From JALORV01 sp035429725 (GTDB lineage: Bacteria > Pseudomonadota > Gammaproteobacteria > Burkholderiales > Burkholderiaceae_F): a stretch of DNA of 64,000 bases. Positions within the stretch are counted from its first letter, which is position 1, and the number at the start of each line of letters is the position of its first letter. The notes beneath the pieces were generated by a model that searched no databases, was not told the DNA's origin, and saw nothing but the letters and a program-made list of their open reading frames with translations. Location: the NCBI GenBank assembly GCA_035429725.1, contig DAOMFI010000003.1, forward strand, positions 1 to 64,000, written 5' to 3'. A program made the translations under genes and the position numbers. Positions 53,615 to 62,984 of this stretch are shown here, piece after piece.

Positions 53615-54184
53615 ATGCAAGCTCTGCTGAAGCAAGCGTGGTGGGCACTGCTGATCGGTGGTCTCGCTTCCGTGCTGTTCGGAGTCCTTGCCTTCCTGTG
53701 GCCGGGACTGACGCTCTTCATACTCGCGGTCTTCTTTGCGGCGACGGTCTTCGTCGACGGCGTCGTCACGATGGCAAGCGCGGTCAAGAACCGTGCGACG
53801 GCAAGCCACTGGTGGCTGTGGCTGCTGCTCGGCCTGCTGGGCGTGGTGGCCGGCGCCATCGGCCTCCTCTCGCCCGCCACCGCGGCCGGCGCGCTGCTGC
53901 TGCTGATCTCCGCCTACGCAATCGTGACCGGCGTGCTGATGATCTGGGCCGGCTTCAAGCTGCGCACCGAAATTGAACGCGAATGGCTGCTCTGGCTGCT
54001 GGGCGCGGTGTCGGTGATCTTCGGCCTGCTGCTGATCGCGCAGCCGGCCGCCGGTTTGCTGGGGTTCGTCTGGGTCATCGCCACCTGGGCAGTTGCCGAG
54101 GGCATCCTCAAGATCCTGCTGGCCTTCAAGGCGCGCCGCTTCGGCGCCAGCCTGGCCGAGGCCGGCCGCACGGCGAACGCCTGA
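53615..54184 (+). CDS. HdeD/DUF308 family membrane protein
   Basis: 189 residues, six helices, repeating the pair pattern WALLIGGLASVLFGVLAFLWPGLTL and WLLWLLGAVSVIFGLLLIAQPAAG of HdeD. Linked to acid resistance in enterics. AGGAG lies 10 bp before the ATG. Preceded by 124 bp of non-coding sequence. Confidence 0.9.
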   Translation: MQALLKQAWWALLIGGLASVLFGVLAFLWPGLTLFILAVFFAATVFVDGVVTMASAVKNRATASHWWLWLLLGLLGVVAGAIGLLSPATAAGALLLLISAYAIVTGVLMIWAGFKLRTEIEREWLLWLLGAVSVIFGLLLIAQPAAGLLGFVWVIATWAVAEGILKILLAFKARRFGASLAEAGRTANA

Positions 54185-54197
54185 TCCCGCGCGGTCG

Positions 54198-54974
54198 ATG
54201 CCGGTCGAGTTCGTCGAGGTCGCCGGAGAGCGGCTCGAACTCCTCCGCATCGCGCCGGAGCGCGCTTCGGCGCCGATCGTCTTCCTGCACGAGGGGTTGG
54301 GTTCGGTCGCCGGCTGGCGCGATTTTCCGCGCACCGTCTGTGATCGACTCGAGGCGCCGGGGCTCGTCTACTCGCGCCGCGGCTACGGTCGCTCTGCTCC
54401 GCTCGACGAACCGCGCGGCACCGACTACCTGCACCGCGAAGCGTGGGTCGTGCTGCCGGCATTGCTGGAGGAACTCGGCATCGACGCGCCGCTGCTGGTC
54501 GGCCACAGCGACGGCGGATCGATCGCACTGCTCTATGCCGCGCGCCATTGTCCGCGTGCGATTGCGATCATGGCGCCGCATGTGTTCGTCGAGGACGTGA
54601 CGATCGACGGCATTCGCGCCGCACGCGAAGCCTGGGGGCACGGGAAGCTGCGTCCGCCGCTGGCGCGCGTGCACGAGGATCCCGACGGGGCATTTTTCGG
54701 CTGGAACGACGGCTGGCTCGATCCCGCGTTTCGCCACTGGAACATCGAGGCGGAGCTGCCGAAGATCCGCTGCCCCGTGCTCGCCATCCAGGGTTTCGAC
54801 GACCAGTACGGCACCATGGAACAACTCGACCGCATCGCGGGCGGTGTGACCGCGCCCTGCCGGCTGCTGAAGCTTGATGACTGCGGTCACAGCCCGCAGC
54901 GCGATCAGCCGCAAGCGGTGATCGACGCCATCGAGGCGCTCTACATCGAAACGACAACCGCGGCAGCGCGATGA
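54198..54974 (+). CDS. Alpha/beta hydrolase
   Basis: 258 residues. Oxyanion-loop HEGLGS, nucleophile Ser104 in GHSDGGS, late Asp in GFDDQYG and His in CGHSPQRDQP form the triad. No signal peptide. Overlap is avoided with ATG 54198, 13 bp after the HdeD stop. Beyond its end, 54975-55222 shows no credible gene. Confidence 0.9.
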   Translation: MPVEFVEVAGERLELLRIAPERASAPIVFLHEGLGSVAGWRDFPRTVCDRLEAPGLVYSRRGYGRSAPLDEPRGTDYLHREAWVVLPALLEELGIDAPLLVGHSDGGSIALLYAARHCPRAIAIMAPHVFVEDVTIDGIRAAREAWGHGKLRPPLARVHEDPDGAFFGWNDGWLDPAFRHWNIEAELPKIRCPVLAIQGFDDQYGTMEQLDRIAGGVTAPCRLLKLDDCGHSPQRDQPQAVIDAIEALYIETTTAAAR

Positions 54975-55222
54975 TCGTTCGCCATCGAGTTCACCACGGC
55001 CTGGAAGACGCAGCGCCTTCCATCCCGCCGGCCGGTATGGGTGAAAGGTCCGGCGGGCCGAGGGCACACCACGCAGCGCCTATCAGGACCTCATTCAGAA
55101 CCTCGCACGCCGACTCGTCTGCGGGGCCGGAAGTGGCGCGCGATCGATGTACGTGGCCCAAGCGATCGCGCAGGCGCGGAAATCGCTATGTTCCCTGAGT
55201 AAAGCGACGCGGCGTCTGAAAT

Positions 55223-55250
55223 GAAAGCGGCGCCCGCAGGCGCCGCTTTC
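55223..55250. terminator. 12-bp perfect terminator hairpin, usable on both strands
   Basis: GAAAGCGGCGCC (55223-55234) and GGCGCCGCTTTC (55239-55250) form a perfect stem with a 4-nt loop between two convergent genes, with short A/T ends on both arms. 54975-55222 on its left holds nothing else I can support. Confidence 0.8.
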
Positions 55251-55266
55251 GTCGAGCGGTGCTACG

Positions 55267-56247
55267 TCAGCGTCCGATGGCAGCCAGCGCGCGCGTCGCC
55301 ATGATCTGTCCCGTCGCATACGTCGGATGGAACGGGTCCCAGAAAAGATACGTATTCGGCGAAGGGCACAGCAGCGGGCCGGTCGGCGGCGGAACAAAGC
55401 AGGGCGCGGTCGCATTGGTCAAACCGAAGCTCGCCGGAGCCGCCTGTGCCTCCGAAAGCAGTGCGAACAGATCAAGCACCTTGATCGAGTAGCCCGGCAG
55501 CGCACGGAGCGAGTTGATCTGCTGCAGCAACGCGCCGTTGTAGCCGGCCGACATCTGAGTTGCGACAGCCGCGATCTGCGCGTTGTTCAACGACTGCACG
55601 AGCGGCGTCTTACCGACGTCCGGCACGTTCACCACCAGAACGTTGCGTCCGCCGGTGTTGAAGATGATGTTGAGAATCGAGACGACGTCGGTCACGCCAC
55701 TGGTGACGACGCTGTTCGCGATCGTCGCGCCGTTGGCAGGATTGGCCGCAATCAGGCCCAAGGCGTCACGCACGTTATTGCCAAAGGCCGAGCCATCGAC
55801 GATCACGAGCGCGTTGGGGCTGATGCGATTGCCCTGTGCGAGCAGCAGCGTATTGAACTGCGCGAGCATCGTCGGCACCGTCGACGCGGCCGCCCCGGTG
55901 ACCCCGGGCACCGGACCGGTGCGAGCGCCCGCGAAAGCGTAGTTGGTCCCGCCGGCCAGCGAGGGCTTCGCGGCCCCGCCGACGCGGGCAGCAACAGTGT
56001 CGACCCAGAGCGGCCCATTGGAGTAGATGCCCGTGGCGTATGGCGGCGCCGGCGGGCAACTCGCCGGTGTGCGAATGCACTCATTGCCGTTGTCGCTCAG
56101 GCTCGCACCCATGACCCAGGTCGTGCTCTGGATCGGCGGCGGTGCCGGATTTTCCTCGGTGCCGCCCCCGCACGATGCGAGCAGGAATGCGGATGCGGCC
56201 CAGACAGCCGCGTGCAGCGCCGATTTCCGGCGTAACAGGTCAAACAT
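55267..56247 (-). CDS. GDSL/SGNH-hydrolase-like lipoprotein
   Basis: 326 residues. Lipobox LLASC. Then the SGNH block I, normally GDSLSDNGN, reads MGASLSDNGNE, with nucleophile Ser49 kept and Asp replaced by Ala48. Late FWDPFHPTYATG supplies Asp304-x-x-His307. Block III is atypical: VDGSAFGNN in place of GxND. Probably a surface esterase or phospholipase homologue. GGGGGAGA precedes the ATG at 56247. A terminator lies 17 bp past its stop. Confidence 0.8.
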   Translation of the reverse strand: MFDLLRRKSALHAAVWAASAFLLASCGGGTEENPAPPPIQSTTWVMGASLSDNGNECIRTPASCPPAPPYATGIYSNGPLWVDTVAARVGGAAKPSLAGGTNYAFAGARTGPVPGVTGAAASTVPTMLAQFNTLLLAQGNRISPNALVIVDGSAFGNNVRDALGLIAANPANGATIANSVVTSGVTDVVSILNIIFNTGGRNVLVVNVPDVGKTPLVQSLNNAQIAAVATQMSAGYNGALLQQINSLRALPGYSIKVLDLFALLSEAQAAPASFGLTNATAPCFVPPPTGPLLCPSPNTYLFWDPFHPTYATGQIMATRALAAIGR

Positions 56248-56486
56248 GGTGTCTCCCCCGAATGTCGTTCGTCGTTCCGCCCGGCGCACCACGGTCCCCC
56301 GCGCGAGCGAACGGCGATCATACGGCGGGCTAACCCGTTCGGCGTAGCCGAAGCGACAAAAGTGCAACAGGATTGTGTGCTGCCGCGCAGCATTGAACCC
56401 CGGGTTCCCCGTGCCGCCATTGCTGCCAACGGCAGAAATCGATTTAACGGAAGGACTTGCGGCGCCGCGCTAAGCGTTCGAAAGGG

Positions 56487-57515
56487 TCAATCGAATTCGG
56501 CAATGTTGTCTTCGGTGCGAGATCCCGCCTGGGCGCGCTGCAGACGATCATGGATCGGCAGCCAGCGCTCACCGCGCTCTGGCGCGACAACGACGATCCG
56601 CTCGGCGCCCGCGGCATCGAGCCTGCGCAGGTTGGCATAGAGCGTGCGCGCGTAGTCGTCCGCCCTGTCGGGCGCCGCCAGTGCGAGGAGCGGTTCGGGT
56701 TTTCCAGGCCACGATGCGAGCACCGGAGCCGGCGCCAGCACGGTGAGCGACTTCGCACGCGACTGCTGCAGCCATTCCGCCAGCGCCTCGCTTTCAACCA
56801 GTTCGAGCGGGGTCCGCGGCGCGTAGTGCGCCTCGAGGCTGCCCGACACGCGCGGTGCGGCGGCATCAGGCGCTTCGACTGCGCATCCGAGCACACGCTC
56901 GAGGTCGGAACGCGAGATCGAACCCTGGCGCAGCAGGCGCGGCGCCGCGCCCGTGAGATCGACGATCGTCGATTCGATACCCACCGGACACGGTCCGCCA
57001 TCGAGGATCAGATCGACGGCGCCCTCGGGTTTGACGCCGAGGTCGGCGCGCACGTGCTCGGCCGTCGTCGGGCTGACGCGACCGAATCGATTTGCGCTCG
57101 GCGCAGCAAGGGGCCGACCAAGCGCCTGCAATACGGCCTGTGCCCAAGGATGACCCGGAGCACGCAACCCGACCGTGTCCTGTCCGCCGGTGACGACGTC
57201 GCTGACCCGCCCGCTGCGTTTGAGCACCAGCGTCAGCGGGCCTGGCCAGAACGCCCGCGCCAGCACCTGCGCAGCGGCTGGCGCGTCCTTCGACCAGTCA
57301 TCGATGGCGTGAGCGCCTGCCACATGCACGATGACCGGATGATCCGCCGGTCGCCCCTTGGCTGCGAAGATCGACCGGACCGCGGCTTCGTTCGTGGCAT
57401 CGGCCGCGAGCCCGTATACGGTCTCGGTTGGCAGCGCGACGAGCCCACCGCGCTCGAGCACCGCGACCGCACGCGCGATCGCGCCGCGATCCACCGGCGG
57501 CATGTCCTGGTTCAT
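56487..57515 (-). CDS. sua5: L-threonylcarbamoyladenylate synthase, long (Sua5) form
   Basis: 342 residues. YrdC domain with PTETVYGLAADATNEAAVRSIFAAKGRPADHPVIVHV, SANRFGRVSPTTA and PVGIESTIVDLT, then the Sua5 C-terminal domain from ~residue 210 with YAPRTPLELV. Makes threonylcarbamoyl-AMP for tRNA t6A. Lies after purK on the same strand. TcdA, acting later on the same base, is also in the window. Confidence 0.95.
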   Translation of the reverse strand: MNQDMPPVDRGAIARAVAVLERGGLVALPTETVYGLAADATNEAAVRSIFAAKGRPADHPVIVHVAGAHAIDDWSKDAPAAAQVLARAFWPGPLTLVLKRSGRVSDVVTGGQDTVGLRAPGHPWAQAVLQALGRPLAAPSANRFGRVSPTTAEHVRADLGVKPEGAVDLILDGGPCPVGIESTIVDLTGAAPRLLRQGSISRSDLERVLGCAVEAPDAAAPRVSGSLEAHYAPRTPLELVESEALAEWLQQSRAKSLTVLAPAPVLASWPGKPEPLLALAAPDRADDYARTLYANLRRLDAAGAERIVVVAPERGERWLPIHDRLQRAQAGSRTEDNIAEFD

Positions 57516-57586
57516 TGCCGTGCTCGCAGCGTGTACGTTGGACGTGGAACGGACAGCCCGGCGTGGCGCGTGGGGGCGCGCATAGG

Positions 57587-58744
57587 CTATCGCGCGGCGG
57601 CAATGCCAAGCACGGCGGCAACCCGCGTTGCGCGTTCCAGCGCCAGGTCCCGCGTCGGTGCCACGCAGGTCACGTGACCCATCTTTCTGCCGCGTCGGGC
57701 CTCGCTCTTGCCGTACAGGTGCAGCTTGGCCCCCGGTACCGCCAGCACGCCGGGCCAGTCCGGTTCCCGCTGCCGATCGCCCTCGAACCAGACATCGCCG
57801 AGCACATTGAGCATCACCGCCGGCGCCAGAAGGCTGGCGTCACCGAGCGGCTGGCCGGCGAGTACGCGCGCCTGTTCGTCGAACTGGCTGCTGACGCAGG
57901 CATCGATCGTGTAGTGGCCGCTGTTGTGGGGACGCGGGGCAATCTCGTTGGCCAGCAGGCGGCCGTCGGTCAGCACGAACAGTTCGACGCACAGCACGCC
58001 GACGTAGTTCATGGCCTGCGCCACCGCGATCGCGGCATCGCGCGCACGCTGCGCCATCGCATCATCAATGCGCGCCGGCACGATCGAAACCGCGAGAATG
58101 CCGCCGCGATGCTCGTTCTCCGAAACCGGGAACGTCGTGACAGAGCCGTCGCGCCCCCGCGCCACGACGACGGACAGCTCTAGCTGCAGCTCCAGCTTCT
58201 GCTCGAGGACGCACGGCACCTGGCCCATCGCATCCCACGCCGCGCGCGCCTCGGAGAGCGTTGCGACGCGCGCCTGTCCCTTGCCGTCGTAGCCGAGCCG
58301 CGCCGACTTCAGGATGCCGGGCAGCAGCGCGGCCTGCAATTGTTCGAAGTCTTCCGCCCGTGTGATGACGGCATGCGGCGCCACGCCGATGCCGCTGGCG
58401 GCGAGGAAGCGCTTCTCGCTGATGCGGTCCTGCGCAATCGCGACGCTGGCGGCGTCGGGGCTGACGGCGCAGTGCTGCGCCAGGAAGGCGAGCGCGGCGG
58501 CGGGCACGTTCTCGAACTCCGTGGTTGCCGCGCGGCAGCGGCGCGCGAGTTCGGCCAGCGCGGCCTCGTCGACGTAATCCGCACACAGGTGATCGTCGGC
58601 GACAGCGCCGGCAGGACTGTCATGGCCCGGATCGAGCACGCAGACCTTGTAGCCGAGTGACTGCGCCGCCATGCAGAACATGCGGCCGAGCTGGCCGCCG
58701 CCGAGCAGGCCGAGCCAGCTGCCTGGGGCAAGCGGTGCAGTCAT
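57587..58744 (-). CDS. purK: 5-(carboxyamino)imidazole ribonucleotide synthase
   Basis: 385 residues. ATP-grasp protein: WLGLLGGGQLGRMF, LKSARLGYDGKGQARV, and NEIAPRPHNSGHYTIDAC. Converts AIR, bicarbonate and ATP to N5-CAIR. ATG at 58744. Pairs with PurE encoded 79 bp upstream, in the purC-purE-purK-sua5 run. Confidence 0.97.
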   Translation of the reverse strand: MTAPLAPGSWLGLLGGGQLGRMFCMAAQSLGYKVCVLDPGHDSPAGAVADDHLCADYVDEAALAELARRCRAATTEFENVPAAALAFLAQHCAVSPDAASVAIAQDRISEKRFLAASGIGVAPHAVITRAEDFEQLQAALLPGILKSARLGYDGKGQARVATLSEARAAWDAMGQVPCVLEQKLELQLELSVVVARGRDGSVTTFPVSENEHRGGILAVSIVPARIDDAMAQRARDAAIAVAQAMNYVGVLCVELFVLTDGRLLANEIAPRPHNSGHYTIDACVSSQFDEQARVLAGQPLGDASLLAPAVMLNVLGDVWFEGDRQREPDWPGVLAVPGAKLHLYGKSEARRGRKMGHVTCVAPTRDLALERATRVAAVLGIAAAR

Positions 58745-58823
58745 CGTTGCAGGCGGGCCTGATGTGTTGCGGGTGATTGGTGTTGCCGGTGACGCCAGCA
58801 CGGCGCGGCCGCGCGGGGGCCGG

Positions 58824-59327
58824 CTACAGGGGCAACGTCATATTGCGCGCCTTCTCGGTCTGCGTGGCGCGGTACTGCGCGAGCTTCATCGCCAGCGCCG
58901 CATCCTCGGTCGCCAGCATCGCGACGGCGTACAGAGCAGCGTTTGCGGCGCCGGCCTCACCGATGGCGAAGGTCGCCACCGGCACGCCGCGCGGCATCTG
59001 CACGATCGACAGCAGCGAGTCCTCGCCGCGCAGGTATTTCGAAGGAATCGGCACCCCGAGCACCGGGATCACGGTCTTCGAGGCGATCATGCCCGGCAGG
59101 TGTGCGGCGCCGCCCGCGCCTGCGATGATCGCCTTGAGCCCCCGCGCGCGCGCCTCGTCGGCATAGGCGAACATGTCATCCGGCGTACGGTGGGCCGAGA
59201 CGACGCGGGCCTCGAAACGAACGCCGAATTCCTTCAGCACCTCGCAGGCGTGCTGCATGACGTCCCAGTCGGAATTGGAGCCCATGACGACCCCGACCAG
59301 CGGTGCCGGTTGACCTTGGCTTTTCAT
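58824..59327 (-). CDS. purE: N5-CAIR mutase
   Basis: 167 residues. VVMGSNSDWDVM, SAHRTPDDMFAYADEA and GAGGAAHLPGMIAS are the PurE class I motifs; follows purC by 63 bp. Rearranges N5-CAIR to CAIR. Confidence 0.97.
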   Translation of the reverse strand: MKSQGQPAPLVGVVMGSNSDWDVMQHACEVLKEFGVRFEARVVSAHRTPDDMFAYADEARARGLKAIIAGAGGAAHLPGMIASKTVIPVLGVPIPSKYLRGEDSLLSIVQMPRGVPVATFAIGEAGAANAALYAVAMLATEDAALAMKLAQYRATQTEKARNMTLPL

Positions 59328-59390
59328 CGCATTTCGCGGGCTCGCGCCCTATCGAGCCTCGAAGGCTCCGAAGCGCTGCATTGTAGGCAA

Positions 59391-60284
59391 TCAGTCAAGT
59401 GTCTTGCCCGTCAGGCGCTTCAGCGCCTCGCGGTACTTGCCGGCGGTCTTCTCGATGATGTCGGCCGGGAGATCCGGCGGCGGAGGCGCCTTGTTCCAGT
59501 GCTGAAGCTCGAGCCAGTCGCGCACGAACTGCTTGTCGAACGACGGCGGGGAGACACCCTCCTCGTACTCGTCGGCCGGCCAGAAGCGCGACGAGTCGGC
59601 CGTCAGCACTTCGTCCATCAGCCGCAGCTGGCCCTCGGCATCGATGCCGAATTCGAACTTGGTGTCGGCGATGATGATGCCGCGCGTCCGCGCATAGTCC
59701 GCTGCGGCGCGATACAGCGTCAGCGAAACCGTCTGGATCTTGAAGGCCAGCTCGGCGCCAATCGTCGCCTTGGCGCGTTCAAAGCTGATGTTCTCGTCAT
59801 GCGTACCCAGCTCGGCCTTGGTGGCGGGCGTGAAGATCGGCTCCGGCAGGCGGCTCGCCATCTGCAGGCCGCGCGGCAACTCGATGCCGCAGACTTCGCC
59901 GGTCTTCTGATAGTCCTTCCAGCCCGAACCGATCAGATAGCCGCGCACGACGGCCTCGACCGGAATCGGCTTCAGCCTCAGGGCCACGACCGAGCGGCCG
60001 CGCACCTGATCGCGCTCGTCCGGTGCCACGACGCTCTCGGGATCGATGCCCGTCAGGTGGTTGGGAACGATGTGCGCAAGCTTCTCGAACCAGAAGTTGG
60101 ACATCGCATTGAGCACGCGGCCCTTGTCCGGTATCGGCTGGTTCATCACAACGTCGAAGGCCGACAGTCGGTCCGACGTCACGAGCAGCAGCTTGTCGTC
60201 GCCGACAGCGTAACTGTCACGCACTTTGCCGCGGTAGACCGACGGCAGGGAGCGGATGTTCGAGTGCAGCAGGCCGGATGTCAT
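59391..60284 (-). CDS. purC: SAICAR synthase
   Basis: 297 residues. YRGKVRDSYAVGDDKLLLVTSDRLSAFDVV, EAVVRGYLIGSGWKDYQ, and GTHDENISFE fit the long bacterial/yeast-type PurC. Joins CAIR with aspartate. GGAGGAAG precedes the ATG. dgkA lies 45 bp upstream on the same strand. Confidence 0.97.
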   Translation of the reverse strand: MTSGLLHSNIRSLPSVYRGKVRDSYAVGDDKLLLVTSDRLSAFDVVMNQPIPDKGRVLNAMSNFWFEKLAHIVPNHLTGIDPESVVAPDERDQVRGRSVVALRLKPIPVEAVVRGYLIGSGWKDYQKTGEVCGIELPRGLQMASRLPEPIFTPATKAELGTHDENISFERAKATIGAELAFKIQTVSLTLYRAAADYARTRGIIIADTKFEFGIDAEGQLRLMDEVLTADSSRFWPADEYEEGVSPPSFDKQFVRDWLELQHWNKAPPPPDLPADIIEKTAGKYREALKRLTGKTLD

Positions 60285-60329
60285 CGCGTTCTTCCTCCGG
60301 CTCGAAGTTTACGGGACACCCGCGCCCCG

Positions 60330-60752
60330 TCAGGCAAAGCGCGCGAGCAGGATCGCGAGCCAGGTGCCGCCGGCCAGGAACATCGCCAGCATGACGGCCG
60401 CGCTGCCGTAGTCCTTGGCTCGCTTGGCGAGCGCATCGATCTCGAAGCTGTCGCGATCGACCGCGGCCTCGATGGCCGTGTTGAGCAGCTCCGCGACGAG
60501 CACCAGCACGATCACCGCGACCAGCAGCACTTTCTCGACGACGCTGACCGGCAGCACGACGGCCACGGGAACGAGCACGGCGGCGATGCAGACTTCCAGC
60601 CGGAACGCATCCTCGTGCTCCCACGCGGCGCGCAGTCCGTCGACCGAGTAGCGCGTGGCATTGACCAGGCGCGTGAGGCCGCGCTTGCCCTTCAGGGCGC
60701 GTCCGTCGGCGGGCACCCCGGCTTGCGACGGACGGCTGGATTCGGTCGACAT
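60330..60752 (-). CDS. dgkA: Diacylglycerol kinase, DgkA type
   Basis: 140 residues, three membrane helices after a basic N-terminus. DAFRLEVCIAAVLVPVAV and AELLNTAIEAAVDRDSFE contain the catalytic Glu and Asn. Recycles diacylglycerol to phosphatidic acid at the inner membrane. Start ATG 60752; the frame is open upstream but the extra residues are not family-like. Divergent from the M14 peptidase. Confidence 0.94.
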   Translation of the reverse strand: MSTESSRPSQAGVPADGRALKGKRGLTRLVNATRYSVDGLRAAWEHEDAFRLEVCIAAVLVPVAVVLPVSVVEKVLLVAVIVLVLVAELLNTAIEAAVDRDSFEIDALAKRAKDYGSAAVMLAMFLAGGTWLAILLARFA

Positions 60753-60850
60753 GGCCGCCGATGATAGTCGGCCCGACCGCAAAGGCGCCGTCGACGGTGG
60801 GGTCGCGCGTATCATCGCGCGCACTCAACTTTCGTCTGCTTCGCGCCTCC

Positions 60851-62548
60851 ATGCCCGCCATCGACTTCTCACGCTTCTACCGCTATGACGACCTGATGGC
60901 GCTGCTGCGCGCGTTCGTCGCGGAACATCCGCAGTACATCGCGCTGGAAACAATCGGCACCAGCCACGAGGGTCGCGCGATCCCGCTGCTGACGATCACG
61001 AACCAGGCGACCGGGGCGGCGGCCGACAAGCCGGCGTACTGGGTCGACGGCAACATTCACTCGGTCGAGCTGACGGCATCGAGCGCGTGCCTCTACTTCA
61101 CCGACTGGCTGATGAAGGGCAAGGACACCGACCCGGACATCCGCCGCGCGCTCGACACACGCACGCTTTACGTGTGCCCGCGCATCAATCCGGACGGCGC
61201 CGAGTGGGCGATGGCGGATCGGCCGAAGTACGTGCGCTCTTCCACGCGCCGCTATCCGTTCGACGAGGAACCGGTCGAGGGGCTTATTGCCGAGGACATT
61301 GACGGCGACGGCCGCATCCTGCAGATGCGCATCGCCGATCCGAACGGGCCGTGGAAGAAGCACCCGCAGGAGCCACGGCTGCTGGTGCGGCGGGATCCGC
61401 TCGATCCGCCAGGCGGCGAGTACTACCGCCTGCTGCCGGAAGGCCGCATCGAGAACTATGACGGCACATCGATCAGCGTCGCCGGCGTCACCGGCAATGC
61501 GCAGGGGCTCGATCTCAACCGCAACTTTCCTTCGAACTGGCGGCAGGAGTTCCAGCAGCTTGGCGCGGGGCCGTACCCGACCTCCGAGCCGGAGGTGCGT
61601 GCCGTCGTCGACTTCTTCGTCACGCACCCCAACATCTGCGGCGGCACCAGCATCCACACGTTTTCCGGCGTGCTGCTGCGTCCGTTCGGCCATCAGCCCG
61701 ACGACAAGCTGCCGGCCGAGGACCTGTGGACGTACCAGACCGTCGGCAAGAAGGGTGAGGAGCTGACCGGCTATCCGGCGATCTCGATCTGGCACGAGTT
61801 CCAGTACTACCCCGGCGAGTTCATCAGCGGCGCGTTCGACTGGATCTACGAGCACCTCGGCATGTACATCTGGACCATCGAGATCTGGAACCCGAAGAAG
61901 GAAGCCGGCATCGAGAACAAGGAGTGGATCCACTGGTTCCGTGACCATCCGATCGAGGATGACCTCAAGGTGTTCGAGTGGGCGCAGCGCATCGCGCCCG
62001 GCGAGGGGCATGTCGACTGGAAAGCGTTCGATCATCCGCAGCTCGGCAAGGTGGAGGTCGGCGGCTGGAACCGCATGGCGGTCTTCACCAACCCGCCGCC
62101 GGCCCTGCGCGAAAAAGAGATCGCGCGCTTCCCGAAGTGGCTGCTGTGGCAGACGCTGATTTCACCGAAGCTGGAGTTGCGGGCCACTGAAGTGACGCCG
62201 GCCGGAACGGACACCTGGCGCGTGCGCCTCGTTGTGCAGAACACCGGCTGGCTGCCGAGCTACGTCAGCAAGATGACCGTGAACCGCAAGCTGCTGCGCG
62301 GCGTGCTGGCGGAGATCGAACTGCCGGCGGATGCGCGGCTCGTGAGCGGCAAGCCGCGCGAGGAACTCGGCGAGCTCGAAGGCTGGGCGTACATGCACAC
62401 GGGGATCTCGTTCTGGCCCAACAAGAAAGTCACCGCCGAGCGTGCGCACGTCGACTGGGTCGTGCATGCCAAGGCCGGTACCGAGGTCAAACTCTCCGCG
62501 CGGCACGAGCGCGCGGGACGGATCAGCGCCTCCGTGCGGCTCGGCTGA
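60851..62548 (+). CDS. M14-family zinc carboxypeptidase
   Basis: 565 residues. Zinc ligands His70 and Glu73 (GNIHSVE) and His269 (TSIHTFSG); catalytic Glu344 in WTIEIWNP. An insert at ~154-172 reads EDIDGDGRILQMR, an EF-hand-like calcium loop. A C-terminal beta domain of ~120 residues follows the catalytic part. No signal peptide, so probably cytoplasmic. TATCAT near 60811 may be its -10; no ribosome site is clear. Confidence 0.9.
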   Translation: MPAIDFSRFYRYDDLMALLRAFVAEHPQYIALETIGTSHEGRAIPLLTITNQATGAAADKPAYWVDGNIHSVELTASSACLYFTDWLMKGKDTDPDIRRALDTRTLYVCPRINPDGAEWAMADRPKYVRSSTRRYPFDEEPVEGLIAEDIDGDGRILQMRIADPNGPWKKHPQEPRLLVRRDPLDPPGGEYYRLLPEGRIENYDGTSISVAGVTGNAQGLDLNRNFPSNWRQEFQQLGAGPYPTSEPEVRAVVDFFVTHPNICGGTSIHTFSGVLLRPFGHQPDDKLPAEDLWTYQTVGKKGEELTGYPAISIWHEFQYYPGEFISGAFDWIYEHLGMYIWTIEIWNPKKEAGIENKEWIHWFRDHPIEDDLKVFEWAQRIAPGEGHVDWKAFDHPQLGKVEVGGWNRMAVFTNPPPALREKEIARFPKWLLWQTLISPKLELRATEVTPAGTDTWRVRLVVQNTGWLPSYVSKMTVNRKLLRGVLAEIELPADARLVSGKPREELGELEGWAYMHTGISFWPNKKVTAERAHVDWVVHAKAGTEVKLSARHERAGRISASVRLG

Positions 62549-62552
62549 GCGC

Positions 62553-62984
62553 CTACTCCTCGGGTTGCCGCGGAAAGCAGATGGCGCCGGCCGGCAGGAC
62601 GACACCTGGCAGCTTGCGGGACGTCCAGATGTGTATCGCCTGACTGATGTCGACCGGCTGATCCAGCGAACCGGCCTTGACGCTGATTTGATCAACAGCC
62701 CCGCGGCGCTGATGCCATAGGCGAGAACCACAGTCCGGACAGAAGGCGCAGTCGAGCACATGTCCGCTGTCGGTCGGCCGTGACCAGAATTTCGGGTTGC
62801 CGCGGGTAACCCGGAGCGCAGCGCACGGAACAAACACCGAGACCCCGAACGCCGACGCCGACTGTTTGCGGCATTCGTTGCAGTGACAGACGACGAGCTT
62901 CAACGTCGGTCCGTCGACCTCGTAACGTACCGCGCCACACTGGCATCCGCCGCTCCGCACGGTCACCACCTTTGACCTGCTCAT
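62553..62984 (-). CDS. GFA-fold (glutathione-dependent formaldehyde-activating-like) zinc protein
   Basis: 143 residues. Cys sets GGCQCGAVRY, CHCNECRKQS and FCPDCGSRLW match the zinc-binding GFA family. Substrate unknown. Its ATG overlaps the stop of the LysR gene (62981-62984), so they are coupled. Convergent with the M14 peptidase, 4 bp apart. Confidence 0.93.
   Translation of the reverse strand: MSRSKVVTVRSGGCQCGAVRYEVDGPTLKLVVCHCNECRKQSASAFGVSVFVPCAALRVTRGNPKFWSRPTDSGHVLDCAFCPDCGSRLWHQRRGAVDQISVKAGSLDQPVDISQAIHIWTSRKLPGVVLPAGAICFPRQPEE

Noticed and set aside
54971..55198. 75-codon open frame after the alpha/beta hydrolase
   Set aside because: No ribosome site, no recognisable motif, low-complexity composition; treated as non-coding.
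58671..60764. 697-codon frame on the + strand
   Set aside because: Antisense to purE, purC and dgkA, which have clear family motifs.
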